Part shown: positions 1 through 5,236 of the stretch, in pieces
Layout of the letters: each line of letters opens with the position of its first letter
How positions within the stretch are numbered: the first letter of the stretch is position 1
Origin: JBJXDT01 sp046153505
Lineage (GTDB): Bacteria; Pseudomonadota; Gammaproteobacteria; Burkholderiales; Methylophilaceae
Assembly (NCBI GenBank): GCA_046153505.1
Contig: JBJXDT010000088.1
Location: forward strand, 1 to 5,236
Length of the DNA stretch: 5,236 nucleotides
Direction: 5' to 3'
The notes under the pieces: model-generated
Database searches by the model: none
Seen by the model: the letters and a program-made list of their open reading frames with translations, nothing else
Told to the model about the DNA's origin: nothing
Made by a program: the position numbers and the translations under genes

Positions 1-500
1 CAAACAAAGCCGCCTTTGAGATGCTAACGCGTAGCGGCATCATTTCTGCCATATCAGATATACCTCAAGCAAAAGAACGCATTCACAATTCCACGCTCAA
101 AAAACTTCGGCTTGATAAACATGAAACGATCGTCATCCGATGCAAAAGTTGCGAGCTGCAGATTCAAATTGCGCCTTTTATCAACATTAATGAACAAGAT
201 CCAACAAATGTAGAAAGGCGTCGCGGCGCCATCTTGATCTTGCACGAATCTGGTCGCATTGCCTTACCTTCGCAAGCGCAATTAAAATCACTGTACGGCC
301 TAACTCAAGCAGAGGCGCGTCTTGCTCTTAAATTATGCGAAGGTAGTACGCCTTCAGAATGTGCTAAAAATATGGGCGTTTCAATTTCAACCATTCGCAG
401 CCAATTGCGTGCACTGATGGAAAAAACCAACAGCCGTCGACAAGCAGAACTGCTGACCAAACTACTCTCATCACCCAGCACTAGCGTGCAGACTGAATAA
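1..500 (+). CDS. LuxR-family transcriptional regulator, 3' part (5' end outside window)
   Basis: This is the C-terminal part of a DNA-binding regulator. The reading frame is open from position 3 to the left edge, and the codons just before the first ATG (position 21) read NKAAFE. These run into a stretch typical of the PAS-like middle domain of this LuxR subgroup (an 'N-aa-ML' motif followed by a 'G-I' segment). The ATG at 21 is therefore probably internal and the true start lies upstream. Counting from that ATG, residues about 94–149 form a GerE/LuxR helix-turn-helix: LTQAEARLALKLCEG, then an AKNMGVSISTIRSQL recognition region, then EKTNSRRQAELL. No phosphoacceptor receiver domain is visible, but the missing N-terminus could hold another sensor domain. 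The gene ends just before a strong terminator and converges on the GlcG/HbpS-like gene. Its targets cannot be told from the sequence. The HTH assignment is secure; the PAS reading is inference. Confidence 0.88.
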   Translation, partial: NKAAFEMLTRSGIISAISDIPQAKERIHNSTLKKLRLDKHETIVIRCKSCELQIQIAPFININEQDPTNVERRRGAILILHESGRIALPSQAQLKSLYGLTQAEARLALKLCEGSTPSECAKNMGVSISTIRSQLRALMEKTNSRRQAELLTKLLSSPSTSVQTE

Positions 501-529
501 AAAAGGATGCCCGCGGGCATCCTTTTTTT
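499..529. terminator. Bidirectional Rho-independent terminator between convergent genes
   Basis: Positions 505–522 are a perfect 18-bp palindrome, GGATGCCCGCGGGCATCC. It is flanked by six A (499–504) on the left and seven T (523–529) on the right. It can fold as a GC-rich hairpin with a CGCG loop and gives a U-tract on either strand. It overlaps the stop codon of the LuxR-type gene on the plus strand and lies about 30 bases past the stop of the minus-strand GlcG/HbpS-like gene, so it probably ends both transcripts. Confidence 0.93.
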
Positions 530-559
530 AATAATCAATTAAGACTTTTGCGACAAATC

Positions 560-1414
560 TTAGAAGAACAATACTGCTGGACTTGAGCTACCATTTAAAC
601 CTGTTGTATTTGGGCATGCAGGATGCGCCCAAGCATCCCAATAAGACGCGGTTGTGCCAGATTTAATCACCATTTCATCACCTTGTGTTGCACCGGTGAT
701 TACAGGTAAGCTAGCGCCAGTAAGCGTTCCTGTTGCGTTAAAATTTACAGTAGTAATGCCCACAAAACCACTTGGTGATGCAGCTGCAAGGCCGCTCTTT
801 TGACCATCACTAGGTTCCATGTTTAGCGCATCACGCACATTCCACGCAAATACGTGGTCTGCACATGACGTATCACCAGAAACACCTACTGCACCTACTT
901 TTTTGCCTCCTTTATATAATGCCAAGCCGCCACCAAACACATTCACACCGCCAATACGTTTGCCTACCATTGGGTCAAGTGTACCTCTGCCGAAGTTGGC
1001 TGCTGGGCCTTCATATGCATCTTCCGCATTTACAGGATTACTTTCTTGCAAACCAAACAAGCTGCCGCCTGGTTGCACTGCAGAATAAAGGTTAGCAGTA
1101 GAAATCGCATAAGCGTCCAAGCTAAATGCATTCGCTGTGTTGGCTTTTTGTGCTGAAATAACACGGCTACCTAACCATTCAGAATTGCCTGCTGTTGCGC
1201 CTACCACGCCATTGGTCACCACTGCACAAACTTTGCCTGTTTCATCAACAGCAGTTACCCAAAAGTTGAGTGGGTAACCACCGTCGTTGTTTGCAGTCGT
1301 TGCTGCATCCACAGCACCTCTAAGCACTGGCACTAAATCTGAGCAAGCCGCTGTAGCCACTTGGGAAACACCTAGCGTAGCAAGTACGCAAGCCATCAAA
1401 ATATTCTTATTCAT
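560..1414 (-). CDS. Exported GlcG/HbpS-type (DUF336) haem-binding-like protein
   Basis: The protein has 284 residues from the preferred start. It begins with a Sec signal peptide: a Lys near the start, a hydrophobic core (ILMACVLATLGVSQV) and a likely cut after ATA, giving a mature N-terminus of about ACSDL. The mature part resembles the GlcG/HbpS family. A helix segment SAQKANTANAFS lies near residues 88–99, and the glycine-rich strand GGGLALYKGGKKVGAVGVSG near 162–181 is followed by a helix beginning ADHVFAWNVRDAL. Some family members bind haem or cobalamin-like ligands or sense redox state, but the ligand here is unknown. Single-domain GlcG proteins are much shorter (about 130–160 residues). 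This one carries inserted and C-terminal segments (about 205–284, with a WDAWAHPACP stretch), and four Cys in the mature part could form disulfides in the periplasm. Two ATGs are adjacent (1417 and 1414). GAGGAG at 1425–1420 sits 2 nt from the first and 5 nt from the second, so I chose the second. It lies 174 bp downstream of the SOUL gene on the same strand, probably with its own control region. Confidence 0.82.
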   Translation of the reverse strand: MNKNILMACVLATLGVSQVATAACSDLVPVLRGAVDAATTANNDGGYPLNFWVTAVDETGKVCAVVTNGVVGATAGNSEWLGSRVISAQKANTANAFSLDAYAISTANLYSAVQPGGSLFGLQESNPVNAEDAYEGPAANFGRGTLDPMVGKRIGGVNVFGGGLALYKGGKKVGAVGVSGDTSCADHVFAWNVRDALNMEPSDGQKSGLAAASPSGFVGITTVNFNATGTLTGASLPVITGATQGDEMVIKSGTTASYWDAWAHPACPNTTGLNGSSSPAVLFF

Positions 1415-1419
1415 CATAA

Positions 1420-1425
1420 CTCCTC
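1420..1425 (-). promoter_or_regulatory. Ribosome binding site of the GlcG/HbpS-like gene
   Basis: On the minus strand GAGGAG is followed by TT and two adjacent ATG codons. Spacing is 2 nt to the first ATG and 5 nt to the second, which favours the second (1414–1412) as the main start. Confidence 0.75.
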
Positions 1426-1451
1426 GAAATCATTAAATAAAAGGGGAAAGC

Positions 1452-1464
1452 CACTTTTAAAGTG
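1452..1464. repeat. Small inverted repeat in the leader of the GlcG/HbpS-like gene
   Basis: CACTTT-T-AAAGTG is a perfect 6-bp inverted repeat with a one-base centre, about 38 bases upstream of the start codon. It could be half of a protein-binding site or a weak leader hairpin. No U-tract typical of a terminator follows it. Its function is not established. Confidence 0.4.
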
Positions 1465-1498
1465 CGAATAAATGATAGTTAAGCAGATGAGTTTAAAC

Positions 1499-1516
1499 AT
1501 CATCAAAATTGATGAT
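1499..1516. promoter_or_regulatory. Inverted repeat, candidate operator upstream of the GlcG/HbpS-like gene
   Basis: ATCATCAA–AA–TTGATGAT is a perfect 8-bp inverted repeat with a 2-bp centre. It lies about 85 bp upstream of the start of the GlcG/HbpS-like gene, in the 174-bp gap after the SOUL gene. A palindromic GTTTAAAC immediately adjoins it (1491–1498). The size and AT-rich symmetry fit a dimeric regulator site, and the minus-strand TTGATG within it could overlap a -35 box. The regulator is unknown and no convincing -10 box at standard spacing was found. Confidence 0.45.
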
Positions 1517-1588
1517 AAGAGATGAAATATTTATGAAGCGCTACCTAGTGAAGCGTGAGCAATAAAGCCACAGACACGCGATAAACTG

Positions 1589-2188
1589 TTATTGCAACTC
1601 TAACCCTATTTCATTGCGCTTTAGAAAGGGTAAGGTAAATGGCGCGTTGTAGCGCATATAGATTGGCTCGCCTTTGGTCGGAATATCGTCTTTGACAAGC
1701 GCATCGCGTAATATTTTTAAATTCTTATCGTAATTACTTTGCGAAGCAGACCACGAATACCGAATGACTGCCATTTTTCTTGCGGGCATAGTTTTTAGCT
1801 TTACACGCGCATCTATTGGCTCTGGCAAAGTATCCAGCGTATATGCGCTCGGCATAAAAAATTGCAATACAAAACCACCTGTTGCAGCTAACTGCGTCAC
1901 TGGCACAGTCATTGGCATTTTCTCTGGCGCTGCAGATTGGGTCACAGGTGCGGTCATTTCTAATGATTTTTTGCCTTTGTTTTTGCCGAAAATATACCCA
2001 GCAAGAATCGGGAACGCCTGACTTCCTGCCTCTTCTTCTGGACCAGACACAAGCACCTCAGCCACGTTATAAGCAGCGTATTCACGCACTTCAAACGCTT
2101 CATAGCTTTTTACAACACGATATTCAGGCTGCTCGTAGGCCATGGCATTTGTTCCAAATAAAATTAAAAAGATAAAAAAAACTCTCAA
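1589..2188 (-). CDS. Exported SOUL-family haem-binding-like protein
   Basis: This 199-residue protein matches the SOUL/HEBP family in layout. It has a short signal peptide (residues 1–17, hydrophobic FFIFLILFG then AMA before Tyr18) and a conserved opening PEYRVVKSYEAFEVREY (21–37). It repeats the MTAPVTQ / MTVPVTQ motif (78–84 and 93–99), then has FFMPSAYTLDTLP (110–122) and the C-terminal YNAPFTLPFLKRNEI (180–194). Eukaryotic relatives bind haem; in bacteria the role is poorly known, so haem binding here is family-based inference. The product is probably periplasmic. The start must be TTG at 2188–2186: an in-frame stop lies seven codons upstream, and the next ATG (residue 16) would delete the signal peptide. 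Only a weak GAAAG precedes it by 7 nt. The start codon sits inside a terminator-like hairpin, which suggests low or controlled expression. Confidence 0.87.
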   Translation of the reverse strand: MRVFFIFLILFGTNAMAYEQPEYRVVKSYEAFEVREYAAYNVAEVLVSGPEEEAGSQAFPILAGYIFGKNKGKKSLEMTAPVTQSAAPEKMPMTVPVTQLAATGGFVLQFFMPSAYTLDTLPEPIDARVKLKTMPARKMAVIRYSWSASQSNYDKNLKILRDALVKDDIPTKGEPIYMRYNAPFTLPFLKRNEIGLELQ

Positions 2189-2220
2189 GACTAAACTTTC
2201 AGTGGTTTAGCGTTGAGAGT
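2174..2220 (-). terminator. Terminator-like hairpin overlapping the SOUL gene start (terminator or attenuator)
   Basis: On the minus strand, ACTCTCAACGCTAAAC (2220–2205) pairs with GTTTAGTCTTGAGAGT (2196–2181) across an 8-nt loop. The stem is 8 bp plus 6 bp, separated by a 2×2 mismatch. Eight T follow directly (complement of 2181–2174). This is a Rho-independent terminator layout, starting about 27 nt after the stop of the 126-residue gene. The descending arm contains the TTG start of the SOUL gene and the T-run encodes its codons 3–5, so folding would both stop RNA polymerase and hide the start codon. The structure is seen in the sequence; its role as a plain terminator or an attenuator is inference. 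Confidence 0.7.
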
Positions 2221-2227
2221 GTTTTAG

Positions 2228-2243
2228 CTGAACTTAAGTTCAG
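2228..2243. repeat. 16-bp perfect palindrome between the 126-residue gene and the SOUL gene
   Basis: CTGAACTTAAGTTCAG is fully self-complementary. It starts 3 nt past the TAG stop of the 126-residue gene and ends 7 nt before the terminator-like hairpin. It could be a dimeric regulator site for the SOUL gene, a transcript-end hairpin, or part of a two-hairpin leader. No matching copy was noticed elsewhere in the window. Confidence 0.5.
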
Positions 2244-2246
2244 GCG

Positions 2247-2627
2247 CTAATTTAAAGTAATCGGCTCACCGCTATCGGCGTGATAATAGCTAAGATGTGC
2301 GCAATTACTGGTACCAGAGGTCAAAGTACCGTCAAACAAAGCCTTGCCTTCTACATCCACTACTGCATAACCATTGTGATAAAGCGTCACTTCGGCAGAT
2401 TTTGCCGCATTTGCCGCACTTTTTTCGCGCATTGCAAAACTAATGCATGTTTCATCTTCATCTTCACTGGTCACTTCCCAATCACTACCGCCCGCTAATT
2501 GCGAAACCCAAGCTGGCAGATCAACCTCAACACGACAAATAATTGGCTCATCCCAAGCAGGATGGCTAAAATTATTGAGTTCGATTAACTCATTTAATTT
2601 TGCTTGTGTCTCATTCAAATCAGTCAT
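2247..2627 (-). CDS. Hypothetical acidic protein, 126 residues
   Basis: I do not recognise this family. The protein is small, soluble-looking and acidic, with no signal peptide or membrane segment. Residues 1–19 look helical (DLNETQAKLNELIELN). Residues 26–45 contain PIICRVEVDLPAWVSQLAGG, 54–60 is an acidic patch SEDEDET, and 67–79 is an Ala/Lys helix. The C-terminal half reads like beta strands (EVTLYHNGYAVVDVEGKAL and HLSYYHADSG). Three Cys occur at 31, 61 and 109, with no paired metal-binding motif. It is likely a real gene because AAGGA (2638–2634) lies 6 nt before the ATG, the full length is open, and a terminator-like hairpin follows its TAG stop. It is divergent from pilD and upstream of two haem-binding-type genes, but nothing shows a shared function. 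Confidence 0.75.
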   Translation of the reverse strand: MTDLNETQAKLNELIELNNFSHPAWDEPIICRVEVDLPAWVSQLAGGSDWEVTSEDEDETCISFAMREKSAANAAKSAEVTLYHNGYAVVDVEGKALFDGTLTSGTSNCAHLSYYHADSGEPITLN

Positions 2628-2633
2628 ATTGTT

Positions 2634-2638
2634 TCCTT
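2634..2638 (-). promoter_or_regulatory. Ribosome binding site of the 126-residue gene
   Basis: AAGGA on the minus strand lies 6 nt before the ATG at 2627–2625. This is good spacing and supports both the start and the reality of this unrecognised gene. Confidence 0.7.
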
Positions 2639-2647
2639 ATCAAATCA

Positions 2648-2676
2648 CTTACAACATTTAAATGGTGGCAACTCAA
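2648..2676 (-). promoter_or_regulatory. Candidate sigma-70 promoter for the 126-residue gene
   Basis: On the minus strand TTGAGT (2676–2671) and TGTAAG (2653–2648) are separated by 17 bp. Each matches four of six consensus bases. They sit about 20 bp before the start codon, which would leave a very short leader. The region is AT-rich, so chance matches are likely and this is only a candidate. Confidence 0.25.
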
Positions 2677-2765
2677 ATATATTCAAGCATTTTTTATACC
2701 AACTAATAACCGCGTTGCATAGAACGAATAACGATGCGATGATAGCGTTAGTTTACATGATGTTT

Positions 2766-2771
2766 AGGGAG
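2766..2771 (+). promoter_or_regulatory. Ribosome binding site of pilD
   Basis: AGGGAG is followed by four T and then the ATG at 2776. Spacing is a little short but acceptable, and it supports this start as the first gene of the plus-strand cluster. Confidence 0.7.
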
Positions 2772-2775
2772 TTTT

Positions 2776-3633
2776 ATGTCTGAAATTTCTGATTTATTGC
2801 GCACAAATCCAACCATTTTTGTCACCTTTTCGGTCATTTTGGGCTTGATGATTGGCAGTTTTTTGAATGTGGTGATTCACCGCCTACCAAAAATGATGGA
2901 GCGTGAGTGGCACAACAACTGCCTTGAGTTACAAGGCAAAGATGTACCAGAACAAGCCAAATACAATATCGTGAAACCACGTTCTGCTTGCCCAAGCTGC
3001 GGCCACCAAATTACTTCGATGGAAAACATTCCTATTGTTAGCTACCTAATCTTGGGTGGAAAATGCAAAGGCTGCAAAGCCAAAATCAGTATGCGCTACC
3101 CGCTAGTGGAAGCCTTAACTGGCGCGCTTCTTGGCGCGGTTGCTTGTAAATTTGGTTATACTTACGCCACGCTTTTCGCTTCGATTTTCACGCTCTCCTT
3201 AATCACACTCACCTTTATCGATTTTGATACGCAATTATTGCCCGACGACATCACCTTGCCTTTGTTATGGCTTGGATTATTGTTTAATTTAAATCATGGC
3301 TTTACTGATTTAAAATCGGCAGTCATTGGCGCCATGATTGGCTACCTTATTTTATGGTCGGTATATTGGCTGTTCAAAATTGTGACTGGCAAGGAAGGCA
3401 TGGGTTATGGCGATTTTAAATTGCTGGGCGCAATTGGTGCATGGTTTGGCTGGCAAATTATTCCCGCTGTAATTTTACTTAGCTCGGTAGTTGGCGCTGT
3501 GATTGGCATTGCCATGATTACGTTCAGAGGCAAAAACGGCGGCACAGCGATTCCATTTGGCCCATTTTTAGCGCTTGGCGGCATTGCGGCCTTATTTTTT
3601 GGGCAACAACTCGCGAGCTTTTATCTCGTCTAA
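2776..3633 (+). CDS. pilD: Type IV prepilin peptidase / N-methyltransferase PilD
   Basis: This inner-membrane aspartyl protease (A24 family) cleaves the leader of type IV prepilins and type II secretion pseudopilins and N-methylates the new N-terminal residue. The 285-residue length is typical. Seen in order: a first membrane helix ending in GSFLNVVIHRLP (27–38); a cytoplasmic loop with the zinc-type cysteine pairs CPSC (72, 75) and CKGC (97, 100) and RYPLVEALTG after them; then multiple hydrophobic segments. The catalytic aspartates are D149 in IDFDTQLLPDD and D213 in the GYGD motif (210–213). The family signature FGPFLALGG is near 261–269. All key residues are present, and their numbering agrees with what I recall for Pseudomonas PilD, so activity is expected. 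pilB and pilC, frequent upstream partners, are not directly upstream; a divergent gene lies there instead. The stop codon abuts the coaE start. Confidence 0.96.
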   Translation: MSEISDLLRTNPTIFVTFSVILGLMIGSFLNVVIHRLPKMMEREWHNNCLELQGKDVPEQAKYNIVKPRSACPSCGHQITSMENIPIVSYLILGGKCKGCKAKISMRYPLVEALTGALLGAVACKFGYTYATLFASIFTLSLITLTFIDFDTQLLPDDITLPLLWLGLLFNLNHGFTDLKSAVIGAMIGYLILWSVYWLFKIVTGKEGMGYGDFKLLGAIGAWFGWQIIPAVILLSSVVGAVIGIAMITFRGKNGGTAIPFGPFLALGGIAALFFGQQLASFYLV

Positions 3634-4251
3634 ATGTACATAGTTGCGCTGACAGGTGGTATTGGTTGCGGTAAATCGGAGGCGACAAAAATTTTTGCCG
3701 AATTTGGCGTGCCAATTGTGGATTTGGACATAATTTCGCACCAGCTCACCGCAGCAAAGCAACCGCTTGTGGTAGAAATTGCAAGACAATTTGGCACTGC
3801 GTTTACCACACCTGAAGGCGCACTGAATCGTGCCACAATGCGTAAGCTTATTTTTAGCGACGAAAACGCGCGAAAAAAACTCAATGCAATTTTACACCCA
3901 GCAATACAAGATGCCGCTATGAGACAATTAAATAGCCACTCCCAAGCCTATTACCAAATCTTAGCAATTCCTTTGTTGTTTGAAGACAGCCAATATAGGC
4001 CACACATTAACCGCGTGCTTGTCATTGATTGCGACGAAAAAATTCAAATCGAGCGCGTCAAAGCTCGCAGTCAGCTTTCAGAAACCGAGGTTTTGCAGAT
4101 TATTCGTGCGCAAGGTACGCGGCAAGACATTTTAAATCTTGCCGATGACGTCGTTGACAACAATGGAAATGTTGCAGAATTGCGTACGAAAATTGAGGCT
4201 TTACACCAAAAATACATTAATACTTGCATAGTTAGCAAAACAATTTCATAA
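3634..4251 (+). CDS. coaE: Dephospho-CoA kinase
   Basis: CoaE catalyses the last step of coenzyme A synthesis, ATP-dependent phosphorylation of the ribose 3'-hydroxyl of dephospho-CoA, in the cytoplasm. The protein has 205 residues, about the usual length. The Walker A P-loop GGIGCGKS covers residues 8–15. The VDLDIISH segment (29–36) corresponds to the family's D-x-D substrate site (normally DAD, here DLD). Further family features are the LNAILHP helix, the IPLLFE strand, VLVIDCDEKIQIERVKAR with Arg for the lid, and the closing RAQGTRQDILNLADDVVDNNGN. The ATG follows the pilD TAA with no gap and no strong Shine-Dalgarno is visible, so translation is probably coupled to pilD. The pilD–coaE–zapD–yacG order is a known proteobacterial arrangement. 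I see no defect. Confidence 0.96.
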   Translation: MYIVALTGGIGCGKSEATKIFAEFGVPIVDLDIISHQLTAAKQPLVVEIARQFGTAFTTPEGALNRATMRKLIFSDENARKKLNAILHPAIQDAAMRQLNSHSQAYYQILAIPLLFEDSQYRPHINRVLVIDCDEKIQIERVKARSQLSETEVLQIIRAQGTRQDILNLADDVVDNNGNVAELRTKIEALHQKYINTCIVSKTIS

Positions 4252-4295
4252 TTCACATCAATTTAATTTACTAAAGTTGGCAGGTTTTCGGCCCC

Positions 4296-5054
4296 GTGTC
4301 TAACTACGAGTTTCCATTTAACGAGCGTATCCGCACACTTTTGCGAATAGAAGACCTATTCAAAAAAGTGTTAATCAATGTTGAAGCAGGTCATCAACAT
4401 AATCACCACAGTGCATTGATGTCGCTTTTGCAACTGCTCGATATCGTCGAACGCGCAGATTTTAAGGTGGATCTTGTGCAGGAGTTAGATAGACAACGCA
4501 TTAATATGCACAACCTGCGTGGCAACCCGAATATTTCAGAACGAATTCTCAACAGCACCATCAAAGAAATTGAAACTTGCTCGAGCGCTTTACGAGCAGA
4601 CAATGCAAAAATTGGTCAATCGCTGCGTGACAACGAATGGTTAATGAGCATTAAGCAGCGGGCGGGCATTCCTGGCGGAGTGTGTCAGTTTGATCTGCCC
4701 TCGTACCACTATTGGATGGACTTGGACGAGAATCGCCGCAAGAGCGATTTCGATACATGGCTTTCAAAATTGCTACCAGTATTTGATGCGATTAAAACGA
4801 TTATGCACATTTTAAGAGGTAGTGGTGTTTCCACAAAATACATCGCAGAAAATGGTTTTTATCAGCAAATGTTAGGCGGCGTCAAACCTGCCCAACTGCT
4901 TAAAATTGAAGTGCCCGATAGTTGCACTTGTTTTCCTGAAGTGAGTGCCAATAAATATGCCATTAATGTGCGTTTTAACGGCATGGATTTTGTGCAAAAA
5001 CCCAAACAATGTGAGCAAGATATTGAATTTAAAATGACGCTCTGTAATCTTTAA
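4296..5054 (+). CDS. zapD: Cell division protein ZapD (FtsZ-bundling, DUF1342)
   Basis: ZapD binds the C-terminal tail of FtsZ, crosslinks FtsZ filaments and helps stabilise the Z-ring at midcell. The 252-residue length matches the family (about 250). The conserved opening YEFPFNERIRTLLRIEDLF is at residues 4–22, the central hallmark IPGGVCQFDLPSYHYW at 125–140, and the C-terminal CFPEVSANKYAINVRF at 212–227. The start is GTG at 4296. An in-frame TAA at 4272–4274 rules out a longer form, and no other usual start lies between it and the conserved N-terminus. The Shine-Dalgarno is poor (AGG at 4282–4284, 11 nt away), so expression may be modest or depend on the upstream gene. It lies 44 nt after coaE, with no terminator in the gap, and 3 nt before yacG. 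Confidence 0.95.
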   Translation: MSNYEFPFNERIRTLLRIEDLFKKVLINVEAGHQHNHHSALMSLLQLLDIVERADFKVDLVQELDRQRINMHNLRGNPNISERILNSTIKEIETCSSALRADNAKIGQSLRDNEWLMSIKQRAGIPGGVCQFDLPSYHYWMDLDENRRKSDFDTWLSKLLPVFDAIKTIMHILRGSGVSTKYIAENGFYQQMLGGVKPAQLLKIEVPDSCTCFPEVSANKYAINVRFNGMDFVQKPKQCEQDIEFKMTLCNL

Positions 5055-5057
5055 AAT

Positions 5058-5236
5058 ATGTTGGAAAAACCTCGTTTAGTCGCCTGTCCCACCTGCAAAA
5101 AAAGCATCGAATACAGCATCAACAACAAATATCGACCTTTTTGCTCTGAGCGTTGTCAATTAATAGACTTAGGTGACTGGGCAAATGAAGCGCATCGTAT
5201 ACCTGATGCTAAGCCACCTGAGCTAGAGGACAACAC
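5058..5236 (+). CDS. yacG: DNA gyrase inhibitor / zinc-binding protein YacG, 5' part (cut by window edge)
   Basis: YacG is a very small zinc protein that in E. coli binds GyrB and inhibits DNA gyrase. The visible 59 codons contain the zinc ligands CPTC (Cys10, Cys13) and CSERC (Cys29, Cys33) in the family context KYRPFCSERCQ. The conserved tail IDLGDWANEAHRIP (36–49) follows. The frame is open at the right edge, with an acidic Pro/Glu/Asp tail (KPPELED), so the gene is probably within a few codons of its end. The ATG lies 3 nt after the zapD stop with no clear Shine-Dalgarno, which suggests translational coupling to zapD. This is the last gene of the visible cluster. Confidence 0.94.
   Translation, partial: MLEKPRLVACPTCKKSIEYSINNKYRPFCSERCQLIDLGDWANEAHRIPDAKPPELEDN

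Noticed and set aside
21..23. ATG as the true start of the LuxR-type gene
   Set aside because: The frame remains open upstream to the window edge and the upstream codons continue the family's middle-domain pattern. The gene is better read as truncated by the window.
819..1095. Plus-strand open frames of 76–89 codons opposite the GlcG/HbpS-like gene
   Set aside because: They overlap a well-supported minus-strand gene with a signal peptide, and their predicted proteins have low-complexity Pro/Leu/Cys content without family resemblance.
1764..2175. Plus-strand open frames of 85–97 codons opposite the SOUL gene
   Set aside because: They are antisense to a clear SOUL-family gene, and I see no convincing ribosome binding site or recognisable domain.
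2715..2743. Possible sigma-70 promoter for pilD (TTGCAT, 17 bp, GATGAT)
   Set aside because: It matches only three and four of six consensus bases in an AT-rich stretch, so it is not distinguishable from chance. The real promoter is probably somewhere in 2650–2765.
3524..3884. Minus-strand open frames across the pilD–coaE junction
   Set aside because: They lie opposite two confidently identified genes and have no recognisable domain.
4252..4295. Terminator or promoter in the coaE–zapD gap
   Set aside because: The 44-nt gap shows no stem with a T-run and no paired -35/-10 boxes, so the genes are most simply cotranscribed.

Overview
The window is ordinary chromosomal DNA of moderately low GC from a Gram-negative bacterium. 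The downstream cluster pilD–coaE–zapD–yacG is a gene order typical of beta- and gammaproteobacteria. The protein sequences and AT-leaning codon use look betaproteobacterial, and a Methylophilaceae-type methylotroph (Methylotenera/Methylophilus-like) is my guess; this is an impression from the sequences, not a search result. I see no mobile element, CRISPR array, tRNA or rRNA.

Layout. Positions 1–500 (+) hold the 3' end of a LuxR-type transcriptional regulator whose start lies outside the window. It converges on a minus-strand block across a perfect bidirectional terminator at 499–529. The minus-strand block, read right to left, has three genes: a small unrecognised acidic protein (2247–2627), an exported SOUL-family haem-binding-like protein (1589–2188), and an exported GlcG/HbpS-type haem-binding-like protein (560–1414). 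The gaps between these three genes contain several inverted repeats, and one terminator-like hairpin overlaps the TTG start of the SOUL gene.

A 148-bp divergent intergenic region (2628–2775) separates this block from the plus-strand cluster. That cluster contains the type IV prepilin peptidase pilD (2776–3633), dephospho-CoA kinase coaE (3634–4251, abutting the pilD stop), the FtsZ-bundling division protein zapD (4296–5054, GTG start) and the zinc-finger gyrase inhibitor yacG (from 5058, cut by the right edge). The tight spacing suggests one transcript linking pilus and secretion pseudopilin processing, the last step of CoA synthesis, Z-ring assembly and gyrase control.

I did not find a clearly new biological system. 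The most interesting parts are the terminator/start overlap of the SOUL gene, the pairing of two unrelated exported haem-binding-type families, and the unrecognised 126-residue protein next to them.
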